This document shows, piece by piece, positions 1 to 6,806 of a DNA stretch of 35,302 bases (positions are counted from its first letter, which is position 1; the number at the start of each line of letters is the position of its first letter). The notes under the pieces are model-generated. The model saw only the letters and a program-made list of their open reading frames with translations. It did no database searches and was not told the origin of the DNA. This DNA is from Chloroflexota bacterium. GTDB lineage: Bacteria > Chloroflexota > Dormibacteria > Dormibacterales > Dormibacteraceae. The position numbers were made by a program, and so were the translations under genes. The DNA is taken from positions 1-35,302 of the forward strand of contig VBHX01000179.1 in the NCBI GenBank assembly GCA_005879945.1, written 5' to 3'.

Positions 1-2
1 TC

Positions 3-314
3 GACCTGGTTGGAGGCGACGACATCCACTTGCTGCTTGACACGCTGTGTAGCGGCGGCCTCCTGCTCGAGGTGGCCGGCGATCCCTCGGATGAGCTGAA
101 GGCCCAGGCGAAAAAGCGCAGCCTGCGTGTGCTGGAGCCGCTGGTCGAGCCTGACGGCCACGTACTCGAGCTGGCGACCGACCTTATTGAGGCCGGCGAC
201 CTGAAGGTGACGGTTGCAGAAACTTTTCCGCTCGAACGCGCTGCCGCGGCTCATGAGCGCCTGGAGCGGGGTGGGGTGAGAGGCAAGCTGGTACTGGAGG
301 TGGGGCATGACTGA
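3..314 (+). CDS. MDR-family NAD(P)H:quinone reductase / zinc-type alcohol dehydrogenase, C-terminal part (partial)
   Basis: The frame is open from the window edge, so the gene starts upstream and only about 103 C-terminal residues are visible. They resemble the end of the medium-chain dehydrogenase/reductase fold: a Rossmann-type strand reading DLVGGDDIHLLLDTL, then a GGLLLEV strand, and the family's closing pattern FPLERAAAAHERLERGGVRGKLVLEV. Members reduce quinones or oxidise alcohols with NAD(P)H. The ORF-track start at 30 is an internal TTG inside this conserved stretch and is not the real start. The stop overlaps the next gene by 8 nt, so it is probably co-transcribed with the amine-catabolism genes. 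Whether it binds catalytic zinc cannot be judged because the N-terminal domain is missing. Confidence 0.72.
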   Translation, partial: DLVGGDDIHLLLDTLCSGGLLLEVAGDPSDELKAQAKKRSLRVLEPLVEPDGHVLELATDLIEAGDLKVTVAETFPLERAAAAHERLERGGVRGKLVLEVGHD

Positions 315-714
315 CGTCCATGCGCGCAAAGAATCCGCGGCGGTACCGAATGGCGAGCTCGCCGGCGCTAGGCTCACAGTCGAAGCCCTCGAACGCGCCG
401 TGGCCGAACGAACGGTGGACACGGTCGTGCTCGCGCTCGTCGACATGGAAGGACGGCTGGTCGGCAAGCGCCTGACGGGGCGCCACTTTCTCGAATCGAC
501 GGTTCCACACGGAGCGGAATATGAGGGTGACCACCCGCACGTTCCACACTCGATGCGCGCGGCCCGCGACCTCTTTGCCGCGAGCGAAGTTGCCCGCGCT
601 GCGTTCGGCGGTGATGTCGTCGATCACTACGTGCATCGGGCCGACCTCGAGCTGGCCGCCTTCGAGTCGTCGGTCACCGACTGGGAGCGCATCCGTGGCT
701 TCGAGCGGTTGTAG
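307..714 (+). pseudogene. Glutamine synthetase-like (PuuA/GlnA type) with the catalytic core deleted in frame
   Basis: The 135-residue product joins the two ends of a type I glutamine synthetase. Residues 30-71 read like the N-terminal beta-grasp domain (VDMEGRLVGKRLTGRHFLE). Residues 72-135 read like the extreme C-terminus (ASEVARAAFGGDVVDHY, then VTDWERIRGFERL). The join is near E71/Y72, about nt 517-525. The family is normally about 440-460 residues, so roughly 310 residues holding the ATP, metal and glutamate sites are absent while the frame is kept. The neighbours (PuuD-type hydrolase, amine oxidase) suggest the parent was a gamma-glutamyl-polyamine synthetase. It cannot be catalytic as it stands. 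It could be a real deletion allele, a chimeric assembly, or a repurposed small protein. The next gene's GTG follows the stop directly. Confidence 0.8.
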
Positions 715-1464
715 GTGACAGTCGTTGTTGGCATTCCGCTGCGCCCGCTCATCACCAGTGATCTGCCGCCGAAGTTGTCGCTCAACCGCGCCTACTTCGA
801 TGCCATCGAGAGCGCGGGCGCGGTCGCGCTGCCGATCCCGATCGTCCATGACCCGGCGCGGCTTCGTCATCTCTACGAGCTCATCGACGCGCTGCTTCTG
901 CCTGGCGGTGTCGACGTGGAACCCCGTCGCTACGGTGCGGTGGCGCGGGCCGATTGCAATCTCAACGTGGTCCCTGAGCTCGACGAGGTCGAGTTCCGCC
1001 TGGCGGAGTGGGCGATGGCCGACGATCTCCCGCTGCTCGGCATCTGCCGCGGCATCCAGGTCATGAACGTCGCGTGCGGCGGCACCCTCTGGCAGGACGT
1101 GCTGGTGGAGGGCGTCGTGAGCGCGTCGCACGACCAGGAACCAAGAGATGCTCTCGTTCACGAACTGGACGTCACTGCCGGCAGCCGGCTGGCCCGAATC
1201 CTCGGCACCCCTGGGCTGGGGGTCAACAGCCTTCACCACCAGGCGATTCGAGACCTGGGCGATGGCTTGAGCGCGGTCGCGCGCTCATCCGATGGGCTCG
1301 TCGAGGGCATTGAGCTGTCGTCGAATCGGTTCGCGGTGGGCATCCAGTGCCACCCTGAGGAGCTGGTCGGGAAACAAGACTGGGCCGGTCGGCTCTTCGC
1401 AGCCCTGGTCGCGGCCGCCAACCAGCGCCGCGACGCGCATGATCCTGTGGTGAGCGCGAAATGA
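715..1464 (+). CDS. puuD: Gamma-glutamyl-gamma-aminobutyrate hydrolase family (PuuD-like class I glutamine amidotransferase)
   Basis: The 249-residue protein has the class I glutamine amidotransferase fold used by PuuD to hydrolyse gamma-glutamyl-GABA to GABA and glutamate at the end of the gamma-glutamylated putrescine route. The nucleophile elbow LGICRGIQVMN places the catalytic cysteine at C111, and QCHPEE supplies His213 and Glu215. The N-terminal VGIPLRP and LLLPGGVDVEPRRYG segments are typical of the PuuD subgroup. The GTG start at 715 abuts the preceding TAG, and the 3' end overlaps the next gene by 4 nt (ATGA), indicating translational coupling. The adjacent synthetase remnant and amine oxidase support an amine or polyamine role. 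The exact gamma-glutamyl substrate is inferred. Confidence 0.87.
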   Translation: MTVVVGIPLRPLITSDLPPKLSLNRAYFDAIESAGAVALPIPIVHDPARLRHLYELIDALLLPGGVDVEPRRYGAVARADCNLNVVPELDEVEFRLAEWAMADDLPLLGICRGIQVMNVACGGTLWQDVLVEGVVSASHDQEPRDALVHELDVTAGSRLARILGTPGLGVNSLHHQAIRDLGDGLSAVARSSDGLVEGIELSSNRFAVGIQCHPEELVGKQDWAGRLFAALVAAANQRRDAHDPVVSAK

Positions 1465-2270
1465 GGGTCGCCGTGGCGCAGTTCAGCGCCGGGATGAACA
1501 AGTCCGCCAACCTCGAGCGCGTCACGGAGCTGACTGGCCGCGCGGCGGATGCGGGCGCGCGCGTGGTCGTCTTTCCCGAGGGCGCAATGTGCGACTTCGG
1601 CGCCCCGACGGACGACCTCCATGACTTCGCGGAGCCGCTCGACGGGCGATTCGTGCATACGTTGGCGACCCTCGCGGGCCGGTCGGGGCTCACGATCGTG
1701 GCCGGGATGTTCGAGTCGATTCCCGGGCAGCGGCTCATCTACAACTCAGCGGTTGTTGTGGATCCCGCCAACGGGCTGAGCGGCACGTATCGCAAGCGCC
1801 ATTTGTTCGACGCGTTTGGTGAGATCGAGTCGGAACGCTTCCGGCCCGGAGGCGACGACCCGCTCATGGTCCCGATCGACGACTTCAAGGTCGCCGTGGT
1901 CGTGTGCTACGACATCCGCTTCGCGAGCTTCATCGAACGGGCGGCGGATGCGGGCGCCGAGATGCTGCTGGCGCCGGCCGCGTGGGTTGCGGGTCCTCTG
2001 AAGGAGGAGCACCTCAGCGTCCTCGCGCACGCGCGCGCGCTCGACAACACCATCTACGTGGCGGTCGGTGGGCAGATCGGCCCCAATTACACGGGCAGGA
2101 GCGTGATCGTCGACCCGCTGGGAGCAACCCTTGCCGGCCTGGGCGACGCAGAAGGGATCGCCATCGCCGACGTCACACGCGAGCGCCTGCAGGCAGCTCG
2201 AAAGCGGCTGCCCGTCATCGCCCAGCGGCAAGCCGCGCGCGCCGCAGCTGCCGGTCGCTCGGTGTCGTGA
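1461..2270 (+). CDS. Carbon-nitrogen hydrolase (nitrilase superfamily amidase)
   Basis: A 269-residue nitrilase-superfamily protein with the complete Glu-Lys-Cys triad: E40 in VVVFPEG, K112 in TYRKRHLFD, and C149 in VVVCYDIRF. Members hydrolyse non-peptide C-N bonds such as omega-amides, deaminated glutathione or N-carbamoyl amines. Length and motifs fit the amidase branches rather than true nitrilases. The ATG overlaps the puuD stop (ATGA), and the TGA shares one base with the amine oxidase ATG (TGATG), so the three genes are translationally coupled. In this context it probably removes an amide from an amine-degradation intermediate. The substrate cannot be read from sequence. Confidence 0.85.
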   Translation: MRVAVAQFSAGMNKSANLERVTELTGRAADAGARVVVFPEGAMCDFGAPTDDLHDFAEPLDGRFVHTLATLAGRSGLTIVAGMFESIPGQRLIYNSAVVVDPANGLSGTYRKRHLFDAFGEIESERFRPGGDDPLMVPIDDFKVAVVVCYDIRFASFIERAADAGAEMLLAPAAWVAGPLKEEHLSVLAHARALDNTIYVAVGGQIGPNYTGRSVIVDPLGATLAGLGDAEGIAIADVTRERLQAARKRLPVIAQRQAARAAAAGRSVS

Positions 2271-4126
2271 TGGGAGCGCTCAAAACGATCAACGCCGTCA
2301 ACCATCCGCTCGAGCCGCTGTCGGCTGAGGAGGTCGCGGCGGCTGCGGCGATCTTGAAGCGAGACCAGGGACTCGCCGCCACCGCTCGTTTCGTCTCCAT
2401 CACGATTCACGAACCGCCGAAAGCGGAGGTGCTGGCGTTCACACCCGACCACAGGATCGATCGCCAGGCGAAGATCGTCATCCGCGAACGCGCAGCCCGA
2501 ACGACGTACGAGGGCATCGTCTCGATCACCAATGACAAGACGCAGAGCTGGAGGGAGCTGCCTGGGGTCCAGCCGTCGATGATGGCCGAGGAGTTTGCCC
2601 TTCTCGAGGAGGCCGTCAAGCAGGATCCTCGGTTCCAGGAGGCCCTATGGAAGCGGGGCATCACTGACATGAGCCTCGTCATGTGCGACGCGTGGTCGAG
2701 CGGCTACAACGGCCCCGAGGACGACCCCGCGAAGGGACGCTTCAGCCTTCCGTATAGCTGGGTCCGGAGCGACCCCGAGGACAACGGCTACGCGCGGCCA
2801 ATCGAAGGGGTGGTAGTCCGCTTCGACCTCGACCGCATGCAGGTGGTAGAGGTGGAAGACCACGGCGTGGTGCCGATTCCCGAGCGCGCCGGCAACTACT
2901 CAGCCGAACGGATCGTAGAGCCGGCCAACTTTCCCCATATCCCGGAGGGCCCGCGAGCCGACGTCAAAGCCCTCGACATTCGTCAGCCGGACGGGCCCAG
3001 CTTCAACATCGAGGGCCACCACGTCGCGTGGCAGAAGTGGGACTTGCGGATCGGCTTCACGCCGCGTGAAGGCCCCGTCCTGCACCTGGTGCAGTACCGC
3101 GATGCCGGCCGGCTGCGTCCTGTCCTCTATCGCGCGTCGCTATCGGAGATGTTCATCCCGTATGGCGACCCGAACCCTACCCATCACCGCAAGAACGTGT
3201 TCGACATGGGTGAGTATGGTGTCGGTCTCAACACCAATAGCCTCGAGCTCGGCTGTGACTGCCTGGGAGAGATCCGGTACTTCGACGGCGTCGTCAACGA
3301 CAACGACGGCAAGGCGCTTGTCCTGCACAACGCCATCTGCGTGCACGAAGAGGACTACGGGATCCTCTGGAAGCACACCGATTCTCGGATCGGAAAGGCA
3401 GAGGTCCGCCGGTCACGGCGTCTGGCGATCTCGTCAATCGCGACCTTCGGCAACTACGAGTACGGGTACTTCTGGTACCTCTACCAGGACGGAACCATTG
3501 AGTACGAGGTGAAGCTCACGGGCATCATCTCGAGCGGGGCCGTCGCGCCCGGCGTGCGGCCCGCCCACGGCGAGCTGGTCGCGCCCGGCGTGTACGGGCC
3601 CAACCACCAGCACTTCTTCAATGTCCGGCTCGACATGATGGTCGATGGAGTCGACAACTCGGTGGACGAGATTCACAGCGAAGCGGTGCCGCCGGGCCCT
3701 GCCAACCCGCACGGCAACGCGTGGGTGAACATCACGACGCCTCTCAACCACGAATCGATCGCCCGCCGGCGCATCGATCCCATGTCGGCGCGCCGCTGGC
3801 GGATCAGCAACCCATCGGTCATCAACCCGCTGGGCGAGCCGGTCGCCTACACACTCATGCCCGGCGACAACGTCCTTCCGTTTTATCAGCCCGGCACTTT
3901 CGCGCTCAAACGGGCCCAATACGCGACGAATCACCTTTGGGTGACCGCGTACGACCCATCACAAATGTTCGCGGCGGGCGACTATCCCAACCAGAACCCG
4001 GGCGGTGCCGGCCTTCCTGCCTACCAGGCCGCGGACCGGTCGCTGGCCAACGCGGACACGGTCGTCTGGTACACGTTCGGAGCGCACCATGTGCCGCGCC
4101 ACTCAGGCCACCACGACCACCACTGA
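2270..4126 (+). CDS. Copper-containing primary-amine oxidase (TPQ), shortened C-terminus with His-rich tail
   Basis: The enzyme oxidises primary amines (tyramine, phenylethylamine, mono/diamines) to aldehyde, ammonia and H2O2. The ORF-track start at 1904 lies inside the previous gene. The ATG at 2270, coupled to the nitrilase TGA, gives 618 residues beginning at the N2 domain. The topaquinone precursor is Y396 in the N-Y-E-Y motif, and the catalytic base is D312 in FDMGEYGVG. Their spacing of 84 equals D298-TPQ382 of Arthrobacter globiformis AGAO. Copper ligands are H446 and H448 (NHQHFF) and H607 (HHVPR). The H448-H607 spacing of 159 equals AGAO 433-592. The protein stops 11 residues after H607 with HSGHHDHH, whereas AGAO continues about 45 residues. 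All catalytic groups are present, so it may be active. It ends directly against the convergent VOC gene. Confidence 0.93.
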   Translation: MGALKTINAVNHPLEPLSAEEVAAAAAILKRDQGLAATARFVSITIHEPPKAEVLAFTPDHRIDRQAKIVIRERAARTTYEGIVSITNDKTQSWRELPGVQPSMMAEEFALLEEAVKQDPRFQEALWKRGITDMSLVMCDAWSSGYNGPEDDPAKGRFSLPYSWVRSDPEDNGYARPIEGVVVRFDLDRMQVVEVEDHGVVPIPERAGNYSAERIVEPANFPHIPEGPRADVKALDIRQPDGPSFNIEGHHVAWQKWDLRIGFTPREGPVLHLVQYRDAGRLRPVLYRASLSEMFIPYGDPNPTHHRKNVFDMGEYGVGLNTNSLELGCDCLGEIRYFDGVVNDNDGKALVLHNAICVHEEDYGILWKHTDSRIGKAEVRRSRRLAISSIATFGNYEYGYFWYLYQDGTIEYEVKLTGIISSGAVAPGVRPAHGELVAPGVYGPNHQHFFNVRLDMMVDGVDNSVDEIHSEAVPPGPANPHGNAWVNITTPLNHESIARRRIDPMSARRWRISNPSVINPLGEPVAYTLMPGDNVLPFYQPGTFALKRAQYATNHLWVTAYDPSQMFAAGDYPNQNPGGAGLPAYQAADRSLANADTVVWYTFGAHHVPRHSGHHDHH

Positions 4127-4558
4127 TCAGAGCGGGGAGGTGAGCTCCAGCTGAATGTTGTCGGGATCTCGGAAGGGCAGCACGCAGATCCCGAAGGAAG
4201 TCAGCTCCCTTACCTCGCCATGCGGCACGCCGTTCTCATCGAGCTTGCGGATCGCCTCGTTCAAAGCAGACCGGCTCTCGACGTGGAAGCTCAGGTGGTC
4301 GAGCCCGACGCGGTCCTCGTCGAATGCGTCGCCCTCGCTCGCAACAGGTCGCAGCCCAAGCAAGTAGCTGCCCTTGGCCATGACGCAGCCACCCCACAGC
4401 ACCGGGTAGCTCGGGTCGGACTTCGGATCGTCGGACTTGGGCGCCTCGGCCGCCACCTCGAATCCGAGCAGCCCGGTGTAGAAGGCGCGACTACGCTCGA
4501 AGTCGGTGACGGTCAGCCGAATGTGGTGGATTTCGCCCAGATCGATCTTTCCAGCCAT
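4127..4558 (-). CDS. VOC family (glyoxalase/bleomycin-resistance-like) protein
   Basis: A 143-residue single vicinal-oxygen-chelate protein. The N-terminal IHHIRLTVTDFERSRAFYTGLLGFE is the classic first beta-alpha-beta-beta module. GLDHLSFHVES and the closing RDPDNIQLELTSPL form the second, giving candidate metal ligands at the first His, the central His and the C-terminal Glu. The ATG at 4558 is preferred to the ORF-track start because an AAGGGGG ribosome-binding site lies just upstream and the 56 extra N-terminal residues are low-complexity antisense to the PPK2 start. It is transcribed alone, divergently from PPK2, and its stop abuts the amine oxidase stop with no room for a terminator. 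VOC proteins include isomerases, dioxygenases and resistance proteins; the reaction is unknown. Confidence 0.82.
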   Translation of the reverse strand: MAGKIDLGEIHHIRLTVTDFERSRAFYTGLLGFEVAAEAPKSDDPKSDPSYPVLWGGCVMAKGSYLLGLRPVASEGDAFDEDRVGLDHLSFHVESRSALNEAIRKLDENGVPHGEVRELTSFGICVLPFRDPDNIQLELTSPL

Positions 4559-4646
4559 CGGATCCCCCTTGTCAATGCCGCCGGTCGCCAGCGCGCCCCC
4601 ATTATCACCCGGTCCTTTGCGGCTGTTTAGGAGTTCAATACGCCCA

Positions 4647-5495
4647 ATGGCGATCGCCAAGAAGGACAAGAAGAAAAAGAAGCAGGACGGCCAGTGGCCG
4701 CCCAAAAAGAAGGTGGTCCTCTCCAAGAAGGACTACGAGAACGAGCTTAGGCGGCTCCAGGTGGAGCTGGTCCAGCTCGAGGAGTGGGTCAGGAATCGTG
4801 GTCTGCGGGTCGTCGTCCTGTTCGAGGGGCGCGACACGGCGGGCAAGGGTGGCGTCATCAAGCGCATGACCGCGCTGCTCAACCCGCGTTTTGTGCGCGT
4901 GGTGGCGCTGCCGGCACCGACCGAAAGAGAAAGGACGCAGTGGTACTTCCAGCGCTACATCGGGCACCTTCCGTCGGCGGGCGAGATGGTCCTGTTCGAC
5001 CGGAGCTGGTACAACCGCGCCGGCGTCGAGCGCGTGATGGGCTTCTGCACCGACGAGGAGTACGACGAGTTCATGCGCACGTGCCCGCAGTTTGAACGCA
5101 TGCTGGTGCGCGCCGGGATCATCCTTATCAAGTACTGGTTGTCGGTCAGCGACGACGAGCAGGAGCGACGCTTCCTGGGTCGCATCAACGACCCCAGCAA
5201 GCGCTGGAAGCTGAGCCCGATGGACCTGCAGGCCCGCGCCCGGTGGGTCGACTATTCAGAGGCGAAGGATCAGATGTTTGCGTACACCGACATCCACGAG
5301 GCTCCTTGGCATGTCGTCGAGACCGACAACAAGCGGGCCGCGCACCTCAACCTGATGAGACATTTCCTCTCGCTCATTCCGTATGAGGAAGTTCCTCACG
5401 AGGACATCAAGCTGCCACCGCGCCAGAAACGCAGCTACACCCGACCTCCAAAGAGTTCCCAGCACATGGTGCCGATCACCTACGAGGTGAAGTGA
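4647..5495 (+). CDS. ppk2: Polyphosphate kinase 2 family protein
   Basis: PPK2 enzymes move phosphate between inorganic polyphosphate and nucleotides, usually making NTP or NDP from polyP. The 282-residue protein has the Walker A-like loop FEGRDTAGKGG (residues 59-69), the Walker B/catalytic stretch LFDRSWYNRAGVERV (116-130, D118-R119) and the lid motif RWKLSPMDL. The single-domain length and the YNRAGVERVMGF signature are nearest to class I (NDP-phosphorylating). The N-terminus is a lysine-rich run (KKDKKKKKQ) that may bind polyanions. The ATG at 4647 has an upstream GGAG; the longer ORF-track start runs antisense through the VOC gene. The stop overlaps the next gene's GTG by 4 nt (GTGA), so PPK2 and the CBS protein are coupled, which suggests adenine-nucleotide sensing. 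Confidence 0.92.
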   Translation: MAIAKKDKKKKKQDGQWPPKKKVVLSKKDYENELRRLQVELVQLEEWVRNRGLRVVVLFEGRDTAGKGGVIKRMTALLNPRFVRVVALPAPTERERTQWYFQRYIGHLPSAGEMVLFDRSWYNRAGVERVMGFCTDEEYDEFMRTCPQFERMLVRAGIILIKYWLSVSDDEQERRFLGRINDPSKRWKLSPMDLQARARWVDYSEAKDQMFAYTDIHEAPWHVVETDNKRAAHLNLMRHFLSLIPYEEVPHEDIKLPPRQKRSYTRPPKSSQHMVPITYEVK

Positions 5496-5872
5496 AGGTG
5501 AAAGTCAGGGATCTGCCCCCCGACCGCCTGCTTTCAGTCGACCCGAATACCAAGCTGGCCGACGTCGCGCGCGAGATGCGCATGAACGACCAGGACTCGG
5601 TTGCGGTCATGGACGACGGCATGCTGGTGGGGATCATCACCGAGCGCGACCTGGTGCGCTCCATCGCCGACGGGGTGAACCCGAAGGAGGCGGCGGCCGC
5701 GGTCATCATGACCGTGGATCCCGCCACCGTGACCGCCGACGAGGATGTGAGCGTCGTGGCCGTGAAGATGATGAGGCTGGGAATCCGGCACCTGCCTGTG
5801 GTGAACGACAAGGACGAGCCGGTCGGCCTGGTTTCGGCGCGAAGTCTGGTGGGGCTCCTGGATCGAAGCTGA
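5492..5872 (+). CDS. CBS-domain-pair protein (probable adenine-nucleotide sensor)
   Basis: A 126-residue protein made only of two CBS motifs (a Bateman module): residues about 7-65 containing TKLADVAREMRMNDQDSVAVMDDGMLVGIITERDLV, and about 70-125 ending LGIRHLPVVNDKDEPVGLVSARSL. Such free-standing modules bind AMP, ATP or SAM and regulate partners. It begins at a GTG overlapping the ppk2 stop by 4 nt, so energy-charge control of polyphosphate metabolism is a reasonable inference. The TGTCACA box of the sigma-factor promoter begins six bases after its stop, so no terminator is visible between the two transcription units. Confidence 0.9.
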   Translation: MKVKVRDLPPDRLLSVDPNTKLADVAREMRMNDQDSVAVMDDGMLVGIITERDLVRSIADGVNPKEAAAAVIMTVDPATVTADEDVSVVAVKMMRLGIRHLPVVNDKDEPVGLVSARSLVGLLDRS

Positions 5873-5878
5873 GCCGGC

Positions 5879-5905
5879 TGTCACATCGGCCGGGTTTCGT
5901 TCGTC
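5879..5905 (+). promoter_or_regulatory. ECF41-type promoter (TGTCACA-N16-CGTC) of the sigma-factor gene
   Basis: The sequence TGTCACA (5879-5885) is followed by exactly 16 bases and CGTC (5902-5905). This matches the published consensus of promoters recognised by ECF41 sigma factors, and the downstream gene encodes a sigma factor of that general architecture, so autoregulation is likely. Transcription would begin near 5911-5913. That excludes the GTG at 5907 as start and favours the ATG at 5925. Confidence 0.75.
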
Positions 5906-5924
5906 AGTGGTATCAGAGAACTCG

Positions 5925-6806
5925 ATGGACGAGCATGACTGGCTGGCGGAACGATTCGAGGTCAACCGAACCCACCTGAGGTCGGTCGCCTACCGCATGC
6001 TCGGCTCGGCGACGGAGGCGGATGACGCCGTCCAGGAAGCGTGGATACGGCTCAGCCGATCAGGGGCCGAGGATGTCGAGAATCTGGGTGGTTGGCTGAC
6101 GACCGTCGTCGCCAGGGTGTGCCTGGACATGCTGCGCTCCCGCAAATCGCGGCGCGAGGTACCGCTAGAGCTTCAGCTCCCGGACGCGATGGTCTCGGCC
6201 GGAGACGGGACCGACCCCGAGCACGAAGCGGTGCTGGCCGACTCGGTGGGTCTCGCGCTGCTCGTGGTCCTCAAGACGCTCGCCCCCGCCGAGCGCGTTG
6301 CGTTCGTGCTCCACGACATGTTTGACCTGCCTTTCGACGAGATCGCTGCCATCATCGGACGCTCACCGGTGGCGGCAAGGCAGCTGGCGAGCCGGGCACG
6401 GCGACGCGTGCAGGGCGCGGCCACCGGCCCTCGCCCGGACCACTCCCGCCAGCGAGAGGTTGTCGATGCCTTCCTGGCGGCGGCCCGAGGCGGCGAATTT
6501 GCCGCCCTGCTCGCGCTGCTCGACCCGAGCGTCGTGCTCCGAGCGGACCGTGCGGCTGTGCGGATGGGCGCAGCGAAGCTGGTCAGCGGGCCGGAGGCCG
6601 TTGCCGAAACGTTCGCGGGCCGAGCCCGGGTGGCAAAACTGGCGCTGGTGAACGGAGCGGTCGGGGCGGTGTGGGCTCAGGCCGGGCGGGCCCGGGTGGT
6701 GTTCGACTTCACCATCAAGCGCGGGAAGATCGTCGAGATCGATCTACTCGCCGACCCCGAGCGGCTCGACCACCTCGACCTCGTGATCCTGAACGACGAG
6801 GTCTGA
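5925..6806 (+). CDS. ECF RNA polymerase sigma factor with C-terminal SnoaL-like domain (SigJ/ECF41-like)
   Basis: A 293-residue sigma factor: sigma2 at about 10-75 (VAYRMLGSATEADDAVQEAW, then a helix ending CLDMLRSR), sigma4 at about 105-162 (LAPAERVAFVLHDMFDLPFDEIA and helix-turn-helix IIGRSPVAARQLASRARRR), and a SnoaL/NTF2-like domain at 175-280. In ECF41-like factors the C-terminal domain replaces the anti-sigma factor. The ORF-track GTG (5907) lies upstream of the predicted transcription start, so ATG 5925 is chosen. The canonical ECF41 WLPEP and DGGGR motifs are not obvious (the region reads ADRAAVRM), so it may belong to a sister group. No carboxymuconolactone-decarboxylase-like or oxidoreductase partner gene, common beside ECF41, is adjacent. 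Its 3' end overlaps convergent xylB by 92 nt. Confidence 0.88.
   Translation: MDEHDWLAERFEVNRTHLRSVAYRMLGSATEADDAVQEAWIRLSRSGAEDVENLGGWLTTVVARVCLDMLRSRKSRREVPLELQLPDAMVSAGDGTDPEHEAVLADSVGLALLVVLKTLAPAERVAFVLHDMFDLPFDEIAAIIGRSPVAARQLASRARRRVQGAATGPRPDHSRQREVVDAFLAAARGGEFAALLALLDPSVVLRADRAAVRMGAAKLVSGPEAVAETFAGRARVAKLALVNGAVGAVWAQAGRARVVFDFTIKRGKIVEIDLLADPERLDHLDLVILNDEV

Noticed and set aside
1904-2269. Upstream extension of the amine-oxidase ORF
   Set aside because: It lies inside the nitrilase gene in another frame, is Arg/Ala-rich and has no amine-oxidase character. The real ATG is at 2270.
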